The notes: a model not told the origin generated them from the sequence alone. 43,756 bases of DNA from Bacteroidota bacterium (GCA_016178785.1 JACOSO010000029.1:1-43756), one strand, 5' to 3'. Positions 17,448 through 27,246 are shown, counted from the stretch's first letter. Numbers and translations are program-made.

Positions 17448-18914
17448 ATGACTACGAAGAGAAGTTTACTTATTGCTTTTTCGTTATTTGTTTGGTCTTG
17501 CGATCACACTAAAAATGGACAAGCTGTTCCCAACAACTCTTCTCTCCATGGGAAGAAAGTTTATGTTTACACTACGGCTGAATCTACGTCACTGCGATTA
17601 ACACTTTCAGATACCGCCAGTTTCGAATCGCATGGTCAACCTTTGGAAACTGAGATTTGTGTGTTCGTTGATCTCTCGGTCACGTTTCAAACGCTGATCG
17701 GAATCGGTGGTGCAATAACTGATGCAAGCGCAGAAACATTTGCTAAGCTACCCGAAACAAAGCAGCGCGAGTTGTTGAATGCATACTATGATAAGAAATC
17801 TGGCATAGGATATACGTTTGCACGAACCAACATCAACAGTTGTGATTTTAGCAGTGATGTCTATACCTATGTTAGTGACGGTGATGCCGAACTGAGGTCA
17901 TTTAATATTGACCATGATCGCAAGTTTAAGATTCCTTTGTTCAAAAAAGCAATCGAGACTACGCAAGGAAGACTGAAAACTTTTGTCAGTCCGTGGAGCC
18001 CGCCTGCCTGGATGAAAGACAACAACAGTATGATTCAAGGAGGGAAACTCAAACCGGAGTTTTATCAAAGTTGGGCAAACTATTACGTCAAGTTTATAAA
18101 TGCCTATAAGGCTGAAGGAATTCCTGTTTGGGGATTGACTGTGCAGAACGAACCCATGGCAAAACAAAAATGGGAGAGCTGCATCTATACGGCCGATGAA
18201 GAAAGAGATTTTGTGAAAAATTTTCTAGGACCAACGTTACGAAAAAACGGATTGAGCGATTGCAAATTGATTGCATGGGATCACAATCGTGATATGATTT
18301 ATCAGCGCGCGCAAACATTGTACAACGACCCCGCTGCTGCCCAATTTATTTGGGGACTTGGTTTTCATTGGTATGAAGATTGGAGCGGTGGCGAACAAGT
18401 CTTTGACAACGTGAAAAAAGTGCATGAGTCTTGGCCAGAAAAAAATCTTGTGTTCACTGAAGGATGCCACTCTCCTTACGACTCAAAAAATCTCTCTGAC
18501 TGGAAACTGGGCGAGCGATACGGCCAATCGATGATCAACGACTTGAACAATGGCACCGTGGCATGGACAGATTGGAATATTTTACTGGACGAACAGGGAG
18601 GACCAAATCACGTGCTAAATTTTTGTATGGCATCGGTGCATGCTGACACGAAAACCGGAGAACTGATCTACACCAATGCGTACTATTACATTGGTCATTT
18701 TTCAAAATTCTTGGATGAAGGCGCGAAGCGGATTTCAAGTTCGGCCAGCCGCACTCCCCTGAAAACAGTTGGGTTTACTCGCGCAGATGGCAAGCATGTA
18801 GTGATCGTTATGAACGACTCTTCCAAAGAAATTCCTTATTACTTATGGATTGCCAATGAAGCTGCGAAAGTAATGGCACTTCCACATTCTATTTCAACCC
18901 TTATTATAAATTAA
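17448..18914 (+). CDS. GH30 family beta-glucanase/glucosidase lipoprotein (first copy)
   Basis: About 488 residues from the ATG at 17448, which begins a good lipoprotein signal (MTTKRSLLIAFSLFVWSCD); GTG 17418 or ATG 17424 would add 8-10 residues. GH30 landmarks: GIGGAITDASAETFA, FARTNINSCDFS, SPWSPPAWMKDN, then the acid/base Glu in VQNEP (E235) and the nucleophile Glu in FTEGCHS (E338), followed by the beta-sandwich and SASRTPLKTVGF. Bacteroidota enzymes of this type in SusCD loci include beta-1,6-glucanases (GH30_3) and beta-glucosidases (GH30_1); the subfamily cannot be fixed here. The start lies about 36 bases after the GH16 stop, so it is co-transcribed. Confidence 0.9.
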   Translation: MTTKRSLLIAFSLFVWSCDHTKNGQAVPNNSSLHGKKVYVYTTAESTSLRLTLSDTASFESHGQPLETEICVFVDLSVTFQTLIGIGGAITDASAETFAKLPETKQRELLNAYYDKKSGIGYTFARTNINSCDFSSDVYTYVSDGDAELRSFNIDHDRKFKIPLFKKAIETTQGRLKTFVSPWSPPAWMKDNNSMIQGGKLKPEFYQSWANYYVKFINAYKAEGIPVWGLTVQNEPMAKQKWESCIYTADEERDFVKNFLGPTLRKNGLSDCKLIAWDHNRDMIYQRAQTLYNDPAAAQFIWGLGFHWYEDWSGGEQVFDNVKKVHESWPEKNLVFTEGCHSPYDSKNLSDWKLGERYGQSMINDLNNGTVAWTDWNILLDEQGGPNHVLNFCMASVHADTKTGELIYTNAYYYIGHFSKFLDEGAKRISSSASRTPLKTVGFTRADGKHVVIVMNDSSKEIPYYLWIANEAAKVMALPHSISTLIIN

Positions 18915-18922
18915 GATCAGCA

Positions 18923-20377
18923 ATGTGCAATATGGATATCAGGTGGAGCAGAGGGCTGAGAAAAATAGTCTTCATTACACTCCTTCCTCTGGCATGCTCA
19001 ACTAACTCTAACCATACGCCTGCTGAATCGACAAACACATCGCGAGGACCCCAGGTCGATGTCTGGCTAACTAATCCGGATAAATCCAGCCTCTTTGCCC
19101 AAACTACGTTTATCAATTTCACAAATCAAACTGCACAGCCTTCCGTAATCAAGGTTGACACTGCGGTACAATATCAAACAATGGATGGTTTTGGTTTTAC
19201 GCTCACCGGAGGCAGTGCGATGTTGATTCGACAGAAGCTGAACGCTACAGATCGCACGAACTTATTGAAAGAACTTTTTCTTCCCGACAATAACGGAATC
19301 GGAATTTCATACTTACGAATCAGTATTGGAGCATCAGATCTGGATGATCACGTCTTTTCTTATGATGATCTTCCTTCAGGGCAAGCCGATAAGACACTTT
19401 CAAAATTCAATCTTGACCCTGATCGAGCGAATTTAATTCCGTTGCTTAAAGAAATCATCACACTGAATCCATCGATTAAAATTTTAGGAAGCCCGTGGTC
19501 AGCACCTGTATGGATGAAAACCAATGGCCTTGCTAAGGGAGGAAGCCTCAACACGAAATACTATGGCGCATATGCCAACTATTTTGTAAAGTACATCACA
19601 GGAATGGCTGAAGAGGGGATCACTATAGATGCGGTAACTCTTCAAAACGAGCCTGAGCATCCCGGCAATACGCCAAGCATGCTGATGTCAGCCGTTGAGC
19701 AAGCGGATTTTATTAAGAATTACGTTGGCCCGGCTTTTCAAAAGGCAGGGATAAAAACAAAAATCATTTTGTTTGATCACAATTGTGATCATCCGAATTA
19801 CCCAATTGCTGTATTAAATGATGCCGCAGCAAATCCATATATCGATGGCTCTGCTTTTCACTTGTACCTCGGAGATATCAGCGCTCTCTCTGCTGTGCAT
19901 GAGGCATTTCCGCAAAAGAACCTGTACTTCACCGAGCAGTGGACCAGCGGCAATGGGAGCTTTGGTGCCGATTTACTTTGGCATGTGAAAAACCTGATTG
20001 TTGGTGCACCTCGCAACTGGAGCAAAAATGTGTTGGAATGGAATTTGGCGGCAGATGAATATTTTAATCCGCACACGGACGGAGGCTGCACACTTTGCCA
20101 GGGTGCACTCACTATCAACAATGCCGGAAGCGTAACCCGAAATGTGTCTTACTACATCATAGCACATGCATCGAAATTCGTTCGACCAGGATCTTTGCGG
20201 GTTTACTCAACAATCTCCAATAATTTGTACAACGTTGCCTATCTCACTCAAGACGGAAAGAAAGTTTTAATTGTAGTGAATACCGACACCACTGATAAAT
20301 CATTCTCTATAAATTTTAAATCGATGACAGCATCCCATTTTTTAAAAGCAGGAGCTGTGGCCACTTATGTTTGGTAG
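18923..20377 (+). CDS. GH30 family beta-glucanase/glucosidase lipoprotein (second copy)
   Basis: A 484-residue GH30 lipoprotein, with the signal ending LLPLACST; an ATG at 18932 is an equally good start. Family blocks: MDGFGFTLTGGSAMLI, ISYLRISIGASDLDD, GSPWSAPVWMKTNG, acid/base Glu in LQNEPEHPG (E243), ILFDHNCDHPNYP, AFHLYLGD, and nucleophile Glu in FTEQWTS (E338), then a C-terminal beta-domain. It begins nine bases after the previous GH30 gene, yet the two differ widely between the catalytic motifs, so this is an old duplication or separate acquisition. The pair probably removes beta-1,6 branches or the resulting disaccharides; specificity is inferred. Confidence 0.9.
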   Translation: MCNMDIRWSRGLRKIVFITLLPLACSTNSNHTPAESTNTSRGPQVDVWLTNPDKSSLFAQTTFINFTNQTAQPSVIKVDTAVQYQTMDGFGFTLTGGSAMLIRQKLNATDRTNLLKELFLPDNNGIGISYLRISIGASDLDDHVFSYDDLPSGQADKTLSKFNLDPDRANLIPLLKEIITLNPSIKILGSPWSAPVWMKTNGLAKGGSLNTKYYGAYANYFVKYITGMAEEGITIDAVTLQNEPEHPGNTPSMLMSAVEQADFIKNYVGPAFQKAGIKTKIILFDHNCDHPNYPIAVLNDAAANPYIDGSAFHLYLGDISALSAVHEAFPQKNLYFTEQWTSGNGSFGADLLWHVKNLIVGAPRNWSKNVLEWNLAADEYFNPHTDGGCTLCQGALTINNAGSVTRNVSYYIIAHASKFVRPGSLRVYSTISNNLYNVAYLTQDGKKVLIVVNTDTTDKSFSINFKSMTASHFLKAGAVATYVW

Positions 20378-20399
20378 GTCCATTTTAAAAAAAAAATCT

Positions 20400-23153
20400 A
20401 TGAATTCAATTAAATATTTGTCTTGGTTGCTAATCCTTGCTGCGTGCTCCATTTCGTTCGCTCTGCAGGCTCAGTTTCTCAGGGCGAGCGGAAAAAAAAT
20501 TGTCAACGACAACAGCCAGGAAGTAATTCTCCGAGGTATTGGCATCGGTGGATGGATGTTGCAGGAAGGATATATGCTCGAAACACAAAACTTCGCCAAT
20601 ACACAGTCGGCCATCCGGTCGCGCATTCAGAGTTTAATTGGCCCGAGTAATACCGATCAATTTTATAATGCATGGCTTGCTAACTTTTGCACCCGCAAAG
20701 ATATTGATTCACTTGCCCGTTGGGGATTCAATTCTATACGGCTACCAATGCATTACAACCTATTCACCCTTCCTATACAAAGCGAGCCCGTTCCCGGAGC
20801 CAACACATGGCTCGACAAGGGTTTTGCAATGACAGATAGTTTGATAAAATGGTGTGGCGCCAACAAAATGTATGTCATCCTCGACTTGCATGCGGCTCCC
20901 GGTGGACAAGGACATGACGCAGCAATCTCGGACTACGATAGTTCGAAACCATCGCTATGGGAAAGCAGCGATAACAAAGCCAAGACAATTGCACTCTGGA
21001 AGAAGTTAGCCGAACGCTACGCAAACGAACCGTGGGTGGGCGGATATGATTTGATCAATGAACCGAATTGGAATTTCACTTCAGGAGCAAACCCTAACGG
21101 ATGCGGTGAAACGAATAACTCCGCGTTGTGGCAGCTCTATAAAGATATCACCGCAGCTATTCGTGCTGTCGATACTAAACACATCGTATTTGTAGAGGGC
21201 AACTGCTGGGCCAATAACTTCACAGGCTTTTACGCTTGGGACAACAATCAAGTGCTGAGCTACCACAAGTATTGGTCGAACAATGATCTGGCATCCATTC
21301 AAGGCAGCATAAACATGAGAAATCAATTCAACATGCCTGTGTGGCTGGGCGAATCGGGAGAAAACTCGAACCAATGGTTTAAAGATGCCATTCAATTGCT
21401 TGAGAACAACGATATCGGTTGGGCATGGTGGCCACTAAAAAAAATAAATTCGATTGTCGGTCCACTCACTGTTAAGGAAGAACCAGACTACAGAACATTA
21501 CTTACCTATTGGCAAAATGGCGGAACGCAGCCCACAGTTGATTTTGCAACAAACGCATTGATGAAGGAAGCCAATAATTTGAAATTAGAAAACAACGTTT
21601 TTCATAAGGATGTTATTGATGCCATGTTTCGTCAGGCAAAAACCACAAGCACAGTTCCGTTTTCAAAAAATAAAATACCTGGCAAAATTTTCTTTACTGA
21701 CTTTGATCTCGGAGGCAACAATTACGCCTATTTTGACAAAGATATTGCAGACTACCATGTGACGACTGGAACATACACCGCGTGGAACAAAGGCAACAGC
21801 TATCGCAATGACGGAGTTGATATCGAAGTGGCAACTAATCCAACAGCGCAAGGCAATGGCTATAGCATCGGGTGGACGGAAGATGGTGAATGGATGTTAT
21901 ATACTTCTCAAGTCGATTCTCTTTCAGGATATGATTTGTCGATCACATATGCAGCTCCGAACGCGGGAACAAAAATCAGAATCACTGTGAACGATCAAAC
22001 GGTTGTTCCTTCTACAAGTCTTCCATCAACAAGCGGCTTACATAACTGGGGCACATTTATTATTAAAGACGTAGTCCTTCCTAAAGGAAAACAGAAAGTA
22101 AAGGCCATTATAGATAAAGGTGGAATGAACCTTGATAATCTTTCTTTTTCTTTTGGCAAATTGTCAAAAGACATTCCCTTCAAAGCCATTGACGGACAGA
22201 CAGATTCTAATGGTTCAAGGATAACCCTCAATTTTAACAAAGCGCTGGATGGCTCGACATTGACTTCGGAGGGTTTAGTCTGTAAAGTCAACAATGTATC
22301 TGTTGCGTTTAAGAGCTTGTCCATGAGTGGCGACAATGGTTTTCAAATTTCATTTGACTTGAATCAAACGATCACAGATGCAGACACGATAACCGTGAGT
22401 TACCTCGGAACTAAAATAAAATCACCGGACGGTTCGCAGCTGAATACGTTCACCGACTTGCCTATAAAGAATAATTTGCCACTGCACATTCCTATTCCTG
22501 GCGCTATACAGGCCGAGGACTATTCCGTCAATGTAGGGCTGGCTTCAGAATCATGTTCAGATGCAGGCGGGGGTTTTGACATGGGTTATACTAACGCTGG
22601 CGATTATCTGGATTACAATATTCGGGTGAGTACCACCGGCTCTTATACGATTGAAATTCGTTGTGCAAGCAACAGCACCTCAGGCACCATTGACGTACAG
22701 CAACTAGATGATACAGGTACAGTGTTAAATTACGTTAGTGTCAACTTACCGGTAACTGGTGGTTGGCAGAACTGGACAAGCGTTGTCTCAAAAATTAATT
22801 TAGCTGCAGGGGTTTCACGCTTGCGAATAAAAGTAGTGCAGCCGGAATTTAATCTGAACTGGTTTAAGTTCACAAGTAATATTGTCTCCGCAATAGATCC
22901 GACATCAGAGGGGGTTGTTTACCCAAACCCCACCAGAAGAGAAGCACATTTGAAAATACCGAGCGAAATGCAATCGCAATGCCTGGAGTTGGTGATCTAT
23001 GATACTCGCGGTCAAGTTGTGTCTACTACTCCGGTTGAAAGTGATTTCAATGACGAAATTTTTATTCCTCTTGACAGCTTGCGATCGGGACTGTATGCCC
23101 TTGCGCTTCAAAGCGAAAAAAAAATGTGGCATTTTAAATTAATTGTGGAGTGA
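20400..23153 (+). CDS. GH5 beta-glucanase with CBM6 domains and T9SS sorting tail
   Basis: A 917-residue secreted multidomain enzyme. I take the ATG at 20400 (MNSIKYLSW); the ATG at 20367 overlaps the previous gene. The signal peptide ends at ALQAQ. A GH5 barrel spans about 25-390 (LRGIGIGGWMLQEGY, GFNSIRLPMHYNLF, VILDLHAAPGGQ), with acid/base Glu in LINEPNW (E221) and nucleophile in WLGESGEN (E318). A CBM6-like module follows (DVDIEV-type strands, GWTEDGEWMLYTS), then an Ig-like linker domain and a second CBM6 (QAEDYSV, GYTNAGDYLDYNI, NLNWFKF). The end is a type IX sorting domain (VYPNPTRREAHL...GLYALALQ). It is exported through T9SS, unlike its lipoprotein neighbours. Confidence 0.92.
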   Translation: MNSIKYLSWLLILAACSISFALQAQFLRASGKKIVNDNSQEVILRGIGIGGWMLQEGYMLETQNFANTQSAIRSRIQSLIGPSNTDQFYNAWLANFCTRKDIDSLARWGFNSIRLPMHYNLFTLPIQSEPVPGANTWLDKGFAMTDSLIKWCGANKMYVILDLHAAPGGQGHDAAISDYDSSKPSLWESSDNKAKTIALWKKLAERYANEPWVGGYDLINEPNWNFTSGANPNGCGETNNSALWQLYKDITAAIRAVDTKHIVFVEGNCWANNFTGFYAWDNNQVLSYHKYWSNNDLASIQGSINMRNQFNMPVWLGESGENSNQWFKDAIQLLENNDIGWAWWPLKKINSIVGPLTVKEEPDYRTLLTYWQNGGTQPTVDFATNALMKEANNLKLENNVFHKDVIDAMFRQAKTTSTVPFSKNKIPGKIFFTDFDLGGNNYAYFDKDIADYHVTTGTYTAWNKGNSYRNDGVDIEVATNPTAQGNGYSIGWTEDGEWMLYTSQVDSLSGYDLSITYAAPNAGTKIRITVNDQTVVPSTSLPSTSGLHNWGTFIIKDVVLPKGKQKVKAIIDKGGMNLDNLSFSFGKLSKDIPFKAIDGQTDSNGSRITLNFNKALDGSTLTSEGLVCKVNNVSVAFKSLSMSGDNGFQISFDLNQTITDADTITVSYLGTKIKSPDGSQLNTFTDLPIKNNLPLHIPIPGAIQAEDYSVNVGLASESCSDAGGGFDMGYTNAGDYLDYNIRVSTTGSYTIEIRCASNSTSGTIDVQQLDDTGTVLNYVSVNLPVTGGWQNWTSVVSKINLAAGVSRLRIKVVQPEFNLNWFKFTSNIVSAIDPTSEGVVYPNPTRREAHLKIPSEMQSQCLELVIYDTRGQVVSTTPVESDFNDEIFIPLDSLRSGLYALALQSEKKMWHFKLIVE

Positions 23154-23166
23154 AGCGATCGGTAAA

Positions 23167-23910
23167 TCACTTCTCAAAAATCTCCAACAGTTCTTTTTTC
23201 TTGGCAGGGGAGACTTCTAGTTCTTGATTATTTTTCATGGTAACAAATCCACCCTTGCCTTTGGAGTAGCGTACTACAAATTCGGGATTGATCAGGTACG
23301 AGCGATGAATGCGCAGGAAATGATGTTCAGTAAGGATATCTTCAAAATACTTGAGCGTGCGGCAAATCAATAGCGGACTGCCGCTCTCAAAATAAAATTT
23401 AGTGAAGTTATCTGCAGCCTCGCAATATAAAATAGAATTGATGGTCACGATTTCAAATCCCTCCAATGTTGGGAGCATGATGCGCTGCTTGGCCGAATGA
23501 AAATTCTCTACCAGCAGTTGAGTGCGTGTGGAATGATTTTTCTCTGCCCGTTCCATTTTTATTTTCTCTACCGCCTTCACCAGTTCATCTATGTTTACGG
23601 GCTTTAGCAAATAATAGGCGGCACTTTGATTCAACGCGCGAATGGCATAATTGTCGAAGGCGGTAACAAAAATTGTTTCAAAGGTTACTTCGTGTAATTT
23701 ATCGAGCAGATCAAATCCGTTTCCGAAGGGCATCTCGATATCAAGGAAAACAATTTCGGGTTGATATTTTTTTATAGCTTCCAATCCGGTGGCTACCGAT
23801 TCACCAAATCCGCAAACCTTCACGTCAGGACAATAGCGCTTGAGATAACCGGCCAATATCTGGCGGCTGTCACTTTCATCATCGATGATCACTGCGTTGA
23901 GCATATTCAA
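23167..23910 (-). CDS. LytTR-family response regulator
   Basis: A 247-residue response regulator. The receiver domain (1-120) has acidic pair D10/D11, phospho-acceptor D57 in IVFLDIEMP, and the conserved Lys in YYLLKPVNI. A linker leads to a LytTR DNA-binding domain (about 145-247; EIVTINSILYCEAADNFTKF, ILTEHHFLRIHRSYLINPEFV, LEVSPAKKKELLEIF). LytTR domains bind paired direct repeats in promoters. Its start overlaps the stop of the kinase gene by four bases (ATGA), so the two are co-translated. It converges on the glucan locus with only 13 bases between the stop codons, but nothing shows that it regulates that locus. Confidence 0.95.
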   Translation of the reverse strand: MNMLNAVIIDDESDSRQILAGYLKRYCPDVKVCGFGESVATGLEAIKKYQPEIVFLDIEMPFGNGFDLLDKLHEVTFETIFVTAFDNYAIRALNQSAAYYLLKPVNIDELVKAVEKIKMERAEKNHSTRTQLLVENFHSAKQRIMLPTLEGFEIVTINSILYCEAADNFTKFYFESGSPLLICRTLKYFEDILTEHHFLRIHRSYLINPEFVVRYSKGKGGFVTMKNNQELEVSPAKKKELLEIFEK

Positions 23911-25847
23911 TTGAGATGATTACGTAAAGGCATATATATTTTCACTTCAGTTCCGGTTCCCACTTTTGGGTCTTCAACAGAAACATGGTAGTTGGCCTTG
24001 TACATTTTATTGATGATCACCAGTCGTTCGCCAATGTTCTTCAGTCCCATAGAAAAGTGTTTCTTCTGGTTTTCCGTTTTCAATTCGGCAGATCGTTTTC
24101 TTCCAATGCCATCATCACAAACTTCGGCCACGAGGTTGTGATCCTGCTTACTTATGCGAAGAGACAATTTTCCTTTGGTCTCCTTGTAACGAAGTCCGTG
24201 CCATACGGCATTTTCCAGATAGGGTTGAATGAGCATGGGCGGCACTTCTATGCTCTCGGCATTCAGGCTTGGGTCAAGGTTGATTTCATAATCAAACTTA
24301 TCGCGAAAACGGTAATGTTCCAGTTTCAGATAAAGCGATAAAATTTCCTGTTCCTTTTGTAACGATATAAAATCTTGTTGCGAATTCTCAAGCACCAGCC
24401 GCATCAACTGAGAGAACTCTGAAAGAAACTGGTTGGCAGCACGCTCGTCTTGGGTGGCGATAAAATGATTGACCGAATTGAGCGCGTTAAAAATGAAGTG
24501 TGGATTCATCTGGCTGCGCAGCGATTTCAACGCCAGCAGTTGATTTGCTCTTTTGCTTGCCATCGCATTCTTGTAAATAAAAAAAGAAGTGACCCCGATG
24601 ATGGCTATGATTCCAAGCAATCCATAAATAATGAGTCGTTGTCTGGAAACGGTTTGCTGCTCAAGGGCGTAGTCGCGTTGCCCGATGGAAACAGAGCTAG
24701 TGAGTTCTTCAATGTCTTTTTGTTTTTTAATCAGCTCTGATTTCTCTGTAAGCCGTATTTCGTTTTGCTTTTCGCTGCGGTTGACGGCAGCAGCATATTT
24801 TCTGTACGTAGCCAGCGCATTTTGTGTGCGACCGTTCTTTTGATACAAGTCAGCTAATGCGAGATAGGCTTTTGCTTGTTCTTTGGCATTGCTGATGGTA
24901 TCAGCAATTGTTACGGCTTCTTCTGTTTCTTTCAACGCTGCTTCGCTTTCGCCTTTCTTTTCCAAGGTTTGCCCTATAGCCACTTTGTCTTTGGTGACTT
25001 CAACCGCATTCTTGTTTTCAAGATTAAACTTTATGGCTTGCTGTCGCACGTTGATCTCGTCATCGTATTTTTTTTCTTCGTTAAGAACACTGGCGATATC
25101 TTCTTTGGTGTCTTGCAACGATTGAACTGCCTTCGGTTCTAATTTTTGTCCGGCAGCGCTGTTAAGTGAGTTCTGATAAGCTTGTCTGGTAAGATTTAAA
25201 TTGTTTTGTCGCGCATAAATCTTTGCCTTCTGATTTTCAACTCGCGTATCATATGATTGATCGACTACCTTTGATCGTGGACTTTCGTTCAATACTTTCA
25301 AGGCTTGATCATAATTGCCCATTTGGTAATAGGTTTCGGAAATATCTAACTGGCGATCCAATCGTTCTGATCGACTCAAATCGAGTGACAACGACTCTTG
25401 AAAATATTTTAGTGCTTCATTGTAGATCCCGAGTTTGAGATTCATCGCGCCAAGTCCTTCCAGTGCTTTTTTGTATTGCTCCGAGTCTGCGTTTTCTTCT
25501 CCTAACTTCTCGTGCGCTCGGGTATAATTTTCAAGAGCTAGTTTCCATTCCTGAATACCCTCATTGATTTCGCCAAGCAACACGTAGCTCTTGCCTTCAC
25601 TGAATGCATCTTTTTGCGCGATGCTCATGGCGAGCGCTTCTTGTACTTTGTCGAGAGCGCTGGAAGGGTCATTGACTTTGAGATTATCCGCTTCTTTCAA
25701 TAATTGCGTTGCCTGGTTAACAGAAGAACGGCTCTGCAAACTTTTGTACGATTCCTTCTTCACGGCCTTCTTCCTTTCCTGGGCCAGGCAAACCTGCATT
25801 TGCAGCAGACATAGAAATAAGGTCAATGTGAAAGCTCTTTGGCTCAT
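23907..25847 (-). CDS. TPR-containing LytS-type sensor histidine kinase
   Basis: A 646-residue membrane sensor. After a signal peptide (ending QVCLAQ) comes an extracytoplasmic region of tetratricopeptide repeats (about 40-390; YETYYQMGNYDQALKVL-like units such as ISETYYQMGNYDQAL), one membrane helix (about 403-425), and a His_kinase domain with the LytS H-box QMNPHFIFNALNSV (His450). A HATPase_c domain follows, with PPMLIQPYLENAVWHGLRY (N box) and CDDGIGRKRS / GLKNIGERL (G boxes). It phosphorylates the partner LytTR regulator encoded just downstream. The signal sensed by the TPR array is unknown; this architecture is common in Bacteroidota. Confidence 0.93.
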   Translation of the reverse strand: MSQRAFTLTLFLCLLQMQVCLAQERKKAVKKESYKSLQSRSSVNQATQLLKEADNLKVNDPSSALDKVQEALAMSIAQKDAFSEGKSYVLLGEINEGIQEWKLALENYTRAHEKLGEENADSEQYKKALEGLGAMNLKLGIYNEALKYFQESLSLDLSRSERLDRQLDISETYYQMGNYDQALKVLNESPRSKVVDQSYDTRVENQKAKIYARQNNLNLTRQAYQNSLNSAAGQKLEPKAVQSLQDTKEDIASVLNEEKKYDDEINVRQQAIKFNLENKNAVEVTKDKVAIGQTLEKKGESEAALKETEEAVTIADTISNAKEQAKAYLALADLYQKNGRTQNALATYRKYAAAVNRSEKQNEIRLTEKSELIKKQKDIEELTSSVSIGQRDYALEQQTVSRQRLIIYGLLGIIAIIGVTSFFIYKNAMASKRANQLLALKSLRSQMNPHFIFNALNSVNHFIATQDERAANQFLSEFSQLMRLVLENSQQDFISLQKEQEILSLYLKLEHYRFRDKFDYEINLDPSLNAESIEVPPMLIQPYLENAVWHGLRYKETKGKLSLRISKQDHNLVAEVCDDGIGRKRSAELKTENQKKHFSMGLKNIGERLVIINKMYKANYHVSVEDPKVGTGTEVKIYMPLRNHLN

Positions 25848-26023
25848 TTTGTATTTAACGCACCAAATTATACAAAATATAAATTACCAATTTTGGCTAA
25901 AATAAGCCGAATAGCGGCCTTCACTAAGTCATTCCGAGGTTTGCCTTAGCGACAATACCTGTTCACGGAGTTCGCCTATCAATAAAAATAGTTTCGCGTT
26001 TTATTTACTAAAACTTATCAGCC

Positions 26024-27190
26024 ATGAAAACAAAAAACACCTCCACGAAAAACTTTGTAGGGCCCTATTCCATAATAATAGTAGCCTTGATTCTGTTCGC
26101 CAGTCAATTGGTGGCGCAACCTCACTACATAAAAGACCCTCCGGGTGATAACCAGAGCATCATGCTTGCTCTGTTGCTTGACACCAGTAACAGTATGGAT
26201 GGGTTGATCGATCAGGCTAAATCACAATTATGGAAAATTGTAAATGAATTGGCAGCCGCCAAATGCTATGACGGCAAAAAACCAAACATCCGGATCGCTT
26301 TATATGAATATGGAAACGATGGCCTTCCATCTTCAGAAGGGTACATTCGCCAGGTAAGCGGACTAACTACCGACCTTGATTTGATTTCGGAGAAATTGTT
26401 TTCGATGACTACGAATGGTGGGAATGAGTTTTGCGGTATGGTTATAAAAAAATCACTGACACAACTTGATTGGTCTTCTTCTCATTCAGATCTCAAATTG
26501 ATTTTTATTGCAGGCAACGAGCCCTTCACTCAAGGGTCAGTTTCATACAACCTGGCTTGCGGGCTTGCTAAAGAAAAAGGTGTTATCGTGAACACGATTT
26601 TCTGCGGCAATTTTGATGAAGGGATTTCTACCAGTTGGAAAAATGGCGCAGACTTGACCGGTGGCACTTACATGAGCATCGAACAAAATCGCAAGACTGT
26701 TTTTGTGCCTACACCTTACGATGCGAGAATCAGTGCGCTGAATGATCAGATGAATAACACCTACATCTACTATGGAAAAAGTGGAGTGTCCAAGAAAGAA
26801 ATGCAATCGAGGCAAGATAGAAATGCCGAGTCGTATGGGCTATCAAATAAAGTTGACAGGGCCGTTTCTAAAAGCTCACATGCGTATCAAAACTCATCAT
26901 GGGATTTAGTTGATGCATCCAAGAATGATGACAAGGCTATTGCCAACGCAGAAGCGGAAGAACTCCCAGCGGAAATGAAAGGGATGAGCATTCCACAACG
27001 GAAAGAATATGTGAAGCAGAAGTCGGACGAGCGCGCGAAAATTCAGGAAGAAATCCAATCGCTGAATAAGCAACGCCAGGAGTATATCAATTCACACACG
27101 CCACAAGAAAGCCAGGATGCGATGTTGGATGCAGCGATGATCAAAGCGATCAAAGAGCAGGCCGCAGGAAAAAGATTTATCTGGAAATAA
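26024..27190 (+). CDS. Exported von Willebrand factor A domain protein
   Basis: A 388-residue protein with a signal peptide (ending QLVAQP) and a vWA domain. The MIDAS metal site is visible as DTSNSM (D53, S55, S57), followed by ISEKLFSMTTNGGNEF and LKLIFIAGNEPFTQG, the expected later metal-binding loop. The C-terminal third is a charged, helical region (ELPAEMKGMSIPQRKEYVKQKSDERAKIQEEIQSLNKQRQEYI), likely a coiled coil. It should sit in the periplasm or at the surface and bind a protein partner; the partner is unknown. The next gene, 56 bases downstream, is in the same orientation. Confidence 0.88.
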   Translation: MKTKNTSTKNFVGPYSIIIVALILFASQLVAQPHYIKDPPGDNQSIMLALLLDTSNSMDGLIDQAKSQLWKIVNELAAAKCYDGKKPNIRIALYEYGNDGLPSSEGYIRQVSGLTTDLDLISEKLFSMTTNGGNEFCGMVIKKSLTQLDWSSSHSDLKLIFIAGNEPFTQGSVSYNLACGLAKEKGVIVNTIFCGNFDEGISTSWKNGADLTGGTYMSIEQNRKTVFVPTPYDARISALNDQMNNTYIYYGKSGVSKKEMQSRQDRNAESYGLSNKVDRAVSKSSHAYQNSSWDLVDASKNDDKAIANAEAEELPAEMKGMSIPQRKEYVKQKSDERAKIQEEIQSLNKQRQEYINSHTPQESQDAMLDAAMIKAIKEQAAGKRFIWK

Positions 27191-27246
27191 GTGACTATAT
27201 ACTGGATTCTGGATTACTAGGATGTTTCACCTTAAATTCAACTGAT

